From Natronohydrobacter sp. (GTDB taxonomy: Bacteria > Pseudomonadota > Alphaproteobacteria > Rhodobacterales > Rhodobacteraceae), in assembly GCA_007123015.1 (NCBI GenBank), contig SKSL01000061.1, forward strand, positions 1 through 11,514: a stretch of DNA of 11,514 bases, written 5' to 3'. Below the pieces are notes generated by a model. The model did not search any database and was not told where the DNA came from. It saw only the letters and a program-made list of their open reading frames with translations. This document shows, piece by piece, positions 11,192 to 11,514 of this stretch. Each line of letters begins with the position of its first letter. Positions within the stretch are counted from its first letter, which is position 1. Made by a program: the position numbers and the translations under genes.

Positions 11192-11514
11192 TGCAGCATC
11201 TCATCCGTGCCCCCGCCGCGCAGTGAGAACTCCATCAGCATGACCAGCGTTTCTCGCCGCGTTTGCAAGGATGGCGCTTCGAGCAGGGCTTGCTTGTCAT
11301 CCGGTTCAAACGGGCAGAGCATGGACAGGGAATTGATCAGCAACTCGTCTTCTGCCTCTGTCAGGCTGTCCCAATCGGTCGACAGTTGGTGCCGTCCGAA
11401 AAACCGCTTGAGCAGGTCAAAGAAGGCGTCGCGTTTCAACCCCGGATCGCTTTCTTCCTTGCCGCCATCCTGCGCGAAGCTGCTCCAGTCCACTTCCGTG
11501 CGACGGTAGGGCGT
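11188..11514 (-). CDS. LON peptidase substrate-binding-domain protein, C-terminal part, 5' end outside window
   Basis: The visible 108 residues are the C-terminal half of a stand-alone protein with the Lon N-terminal substrate-binding domain (PUA-like). These proteins of about 210 residues lack the ATPase and protease domains of Lon; their function is not established. The recognisable part is YRRTEVDWSSF, the acidic stretch, and the conserved helical end LLINSLSMLCPFEPDDKQALLEAPSLQTRRETLVMLMEFSL. The frame is open to the right edge of the window, so the start lies outside. The GTG at 11493 is an internal valine, not a start. The stop overlaps the Trm112 start by 4 bp. The assignment rests on remembered family sequence and gene order (LON-domain protein followed by Trm112 in Rhodobacteraceae). 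Confidence 0.85.
   Translation of the reverse strand, partial: TPYRRTEVDWSSFAQDGGKEESDPGLKRDAFFDLLKRFFGRHQLSTDWDSLTEAEDELLINSLSMLCPFEPDDKQALLEAPSLQTRRETLVMLMEFSLRGGGTDEMLQ

Noticed and set aside
1..11514. Mobile element, CRISPR array, defence system, secondary-metabolite cluster, tRNA or rRNA
   Set aside because: No transposase, integrase, regular spaced repeats, defence domains or RNA-gene signatures are visible; the genes are housekeeping or small unknowns. Absence of diverged elements cannot be proven by eye.

Overview
The window is chromosomal housekeeping DNA from an alphaproteobacterium, most likely of the order Rhodobacterales (family Rhodobacteraceae). The reasons are the moderately high GC content, the alphaproteobacterial character of DnaK, SecA, ArgJ and Trm112, and the grouping secA / parvulin PPIase–argJ–mutT / Trm112–LON-domain protein, which I associate with that family from general knowledge rather than a search. 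I see no mobile element, CRISPR array, tRNA, rRNA or phage gene.

Left part (1-2389): the 3' end of dnaK, a 70-bp gap holding a perfect 27-bp palindrome, and complete dnaJ, all on the + strand. A small cysteine-rich lipoprotein gene on the - strand ends exactly where dnaJ ends; the two stop codons lie side by side in one TGATCA.

Second part (2390-3840): a second small exported protein of unknown function on the - strand, then radC on the + strand after an AT-rich gap. The lipoprotein gene lies downstream of the small exported protein gene, with a strong hairpin between them.

Central part (3845-8772): secA on the - strand, followed on the same strand by a membrane-anchored protein with four extracytoplasmic cysteines and no recognised family. 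Divergent from secA, across a 218-bp gap with a near-perfect direct repeat, lies an exported parvulin-type prolyl isomerase. Secretion (SecA) and folding of exported proteins (PPIase) therefore flank one control region.

Right part (8773-11514): the PPIase gene continues into argJ (bifunctional ornithine acetyltransferase/N-acetylglutamate synthase, with an unusual basic N-terminal helix) and mutT (Nudix hydrolase). argJ and mutT overlap by 4 bp. After mutT comes a 462-bp stretch without a convincing protein gene. It holds a 14-bp inverted repeat overlapping the mutT stop, an AT-rich patch with DnaA-box-like and TTAA motifs, and a strong + strand intrinsic terminator that may end a small RNA with two CTCC motifs. 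The window closes with a - strand pair coupled by a 4-bp overlap: the 3' half of a LON-substrate-binding-domain protein and a Trm112-family protein.

Most of the window is ordinary. The least explained parts are the mutT–Trm112 intergenic region, the three unknown exported proteins, and the basic extension of ArgJ. I do not see a clear undescribed multi-gene system.
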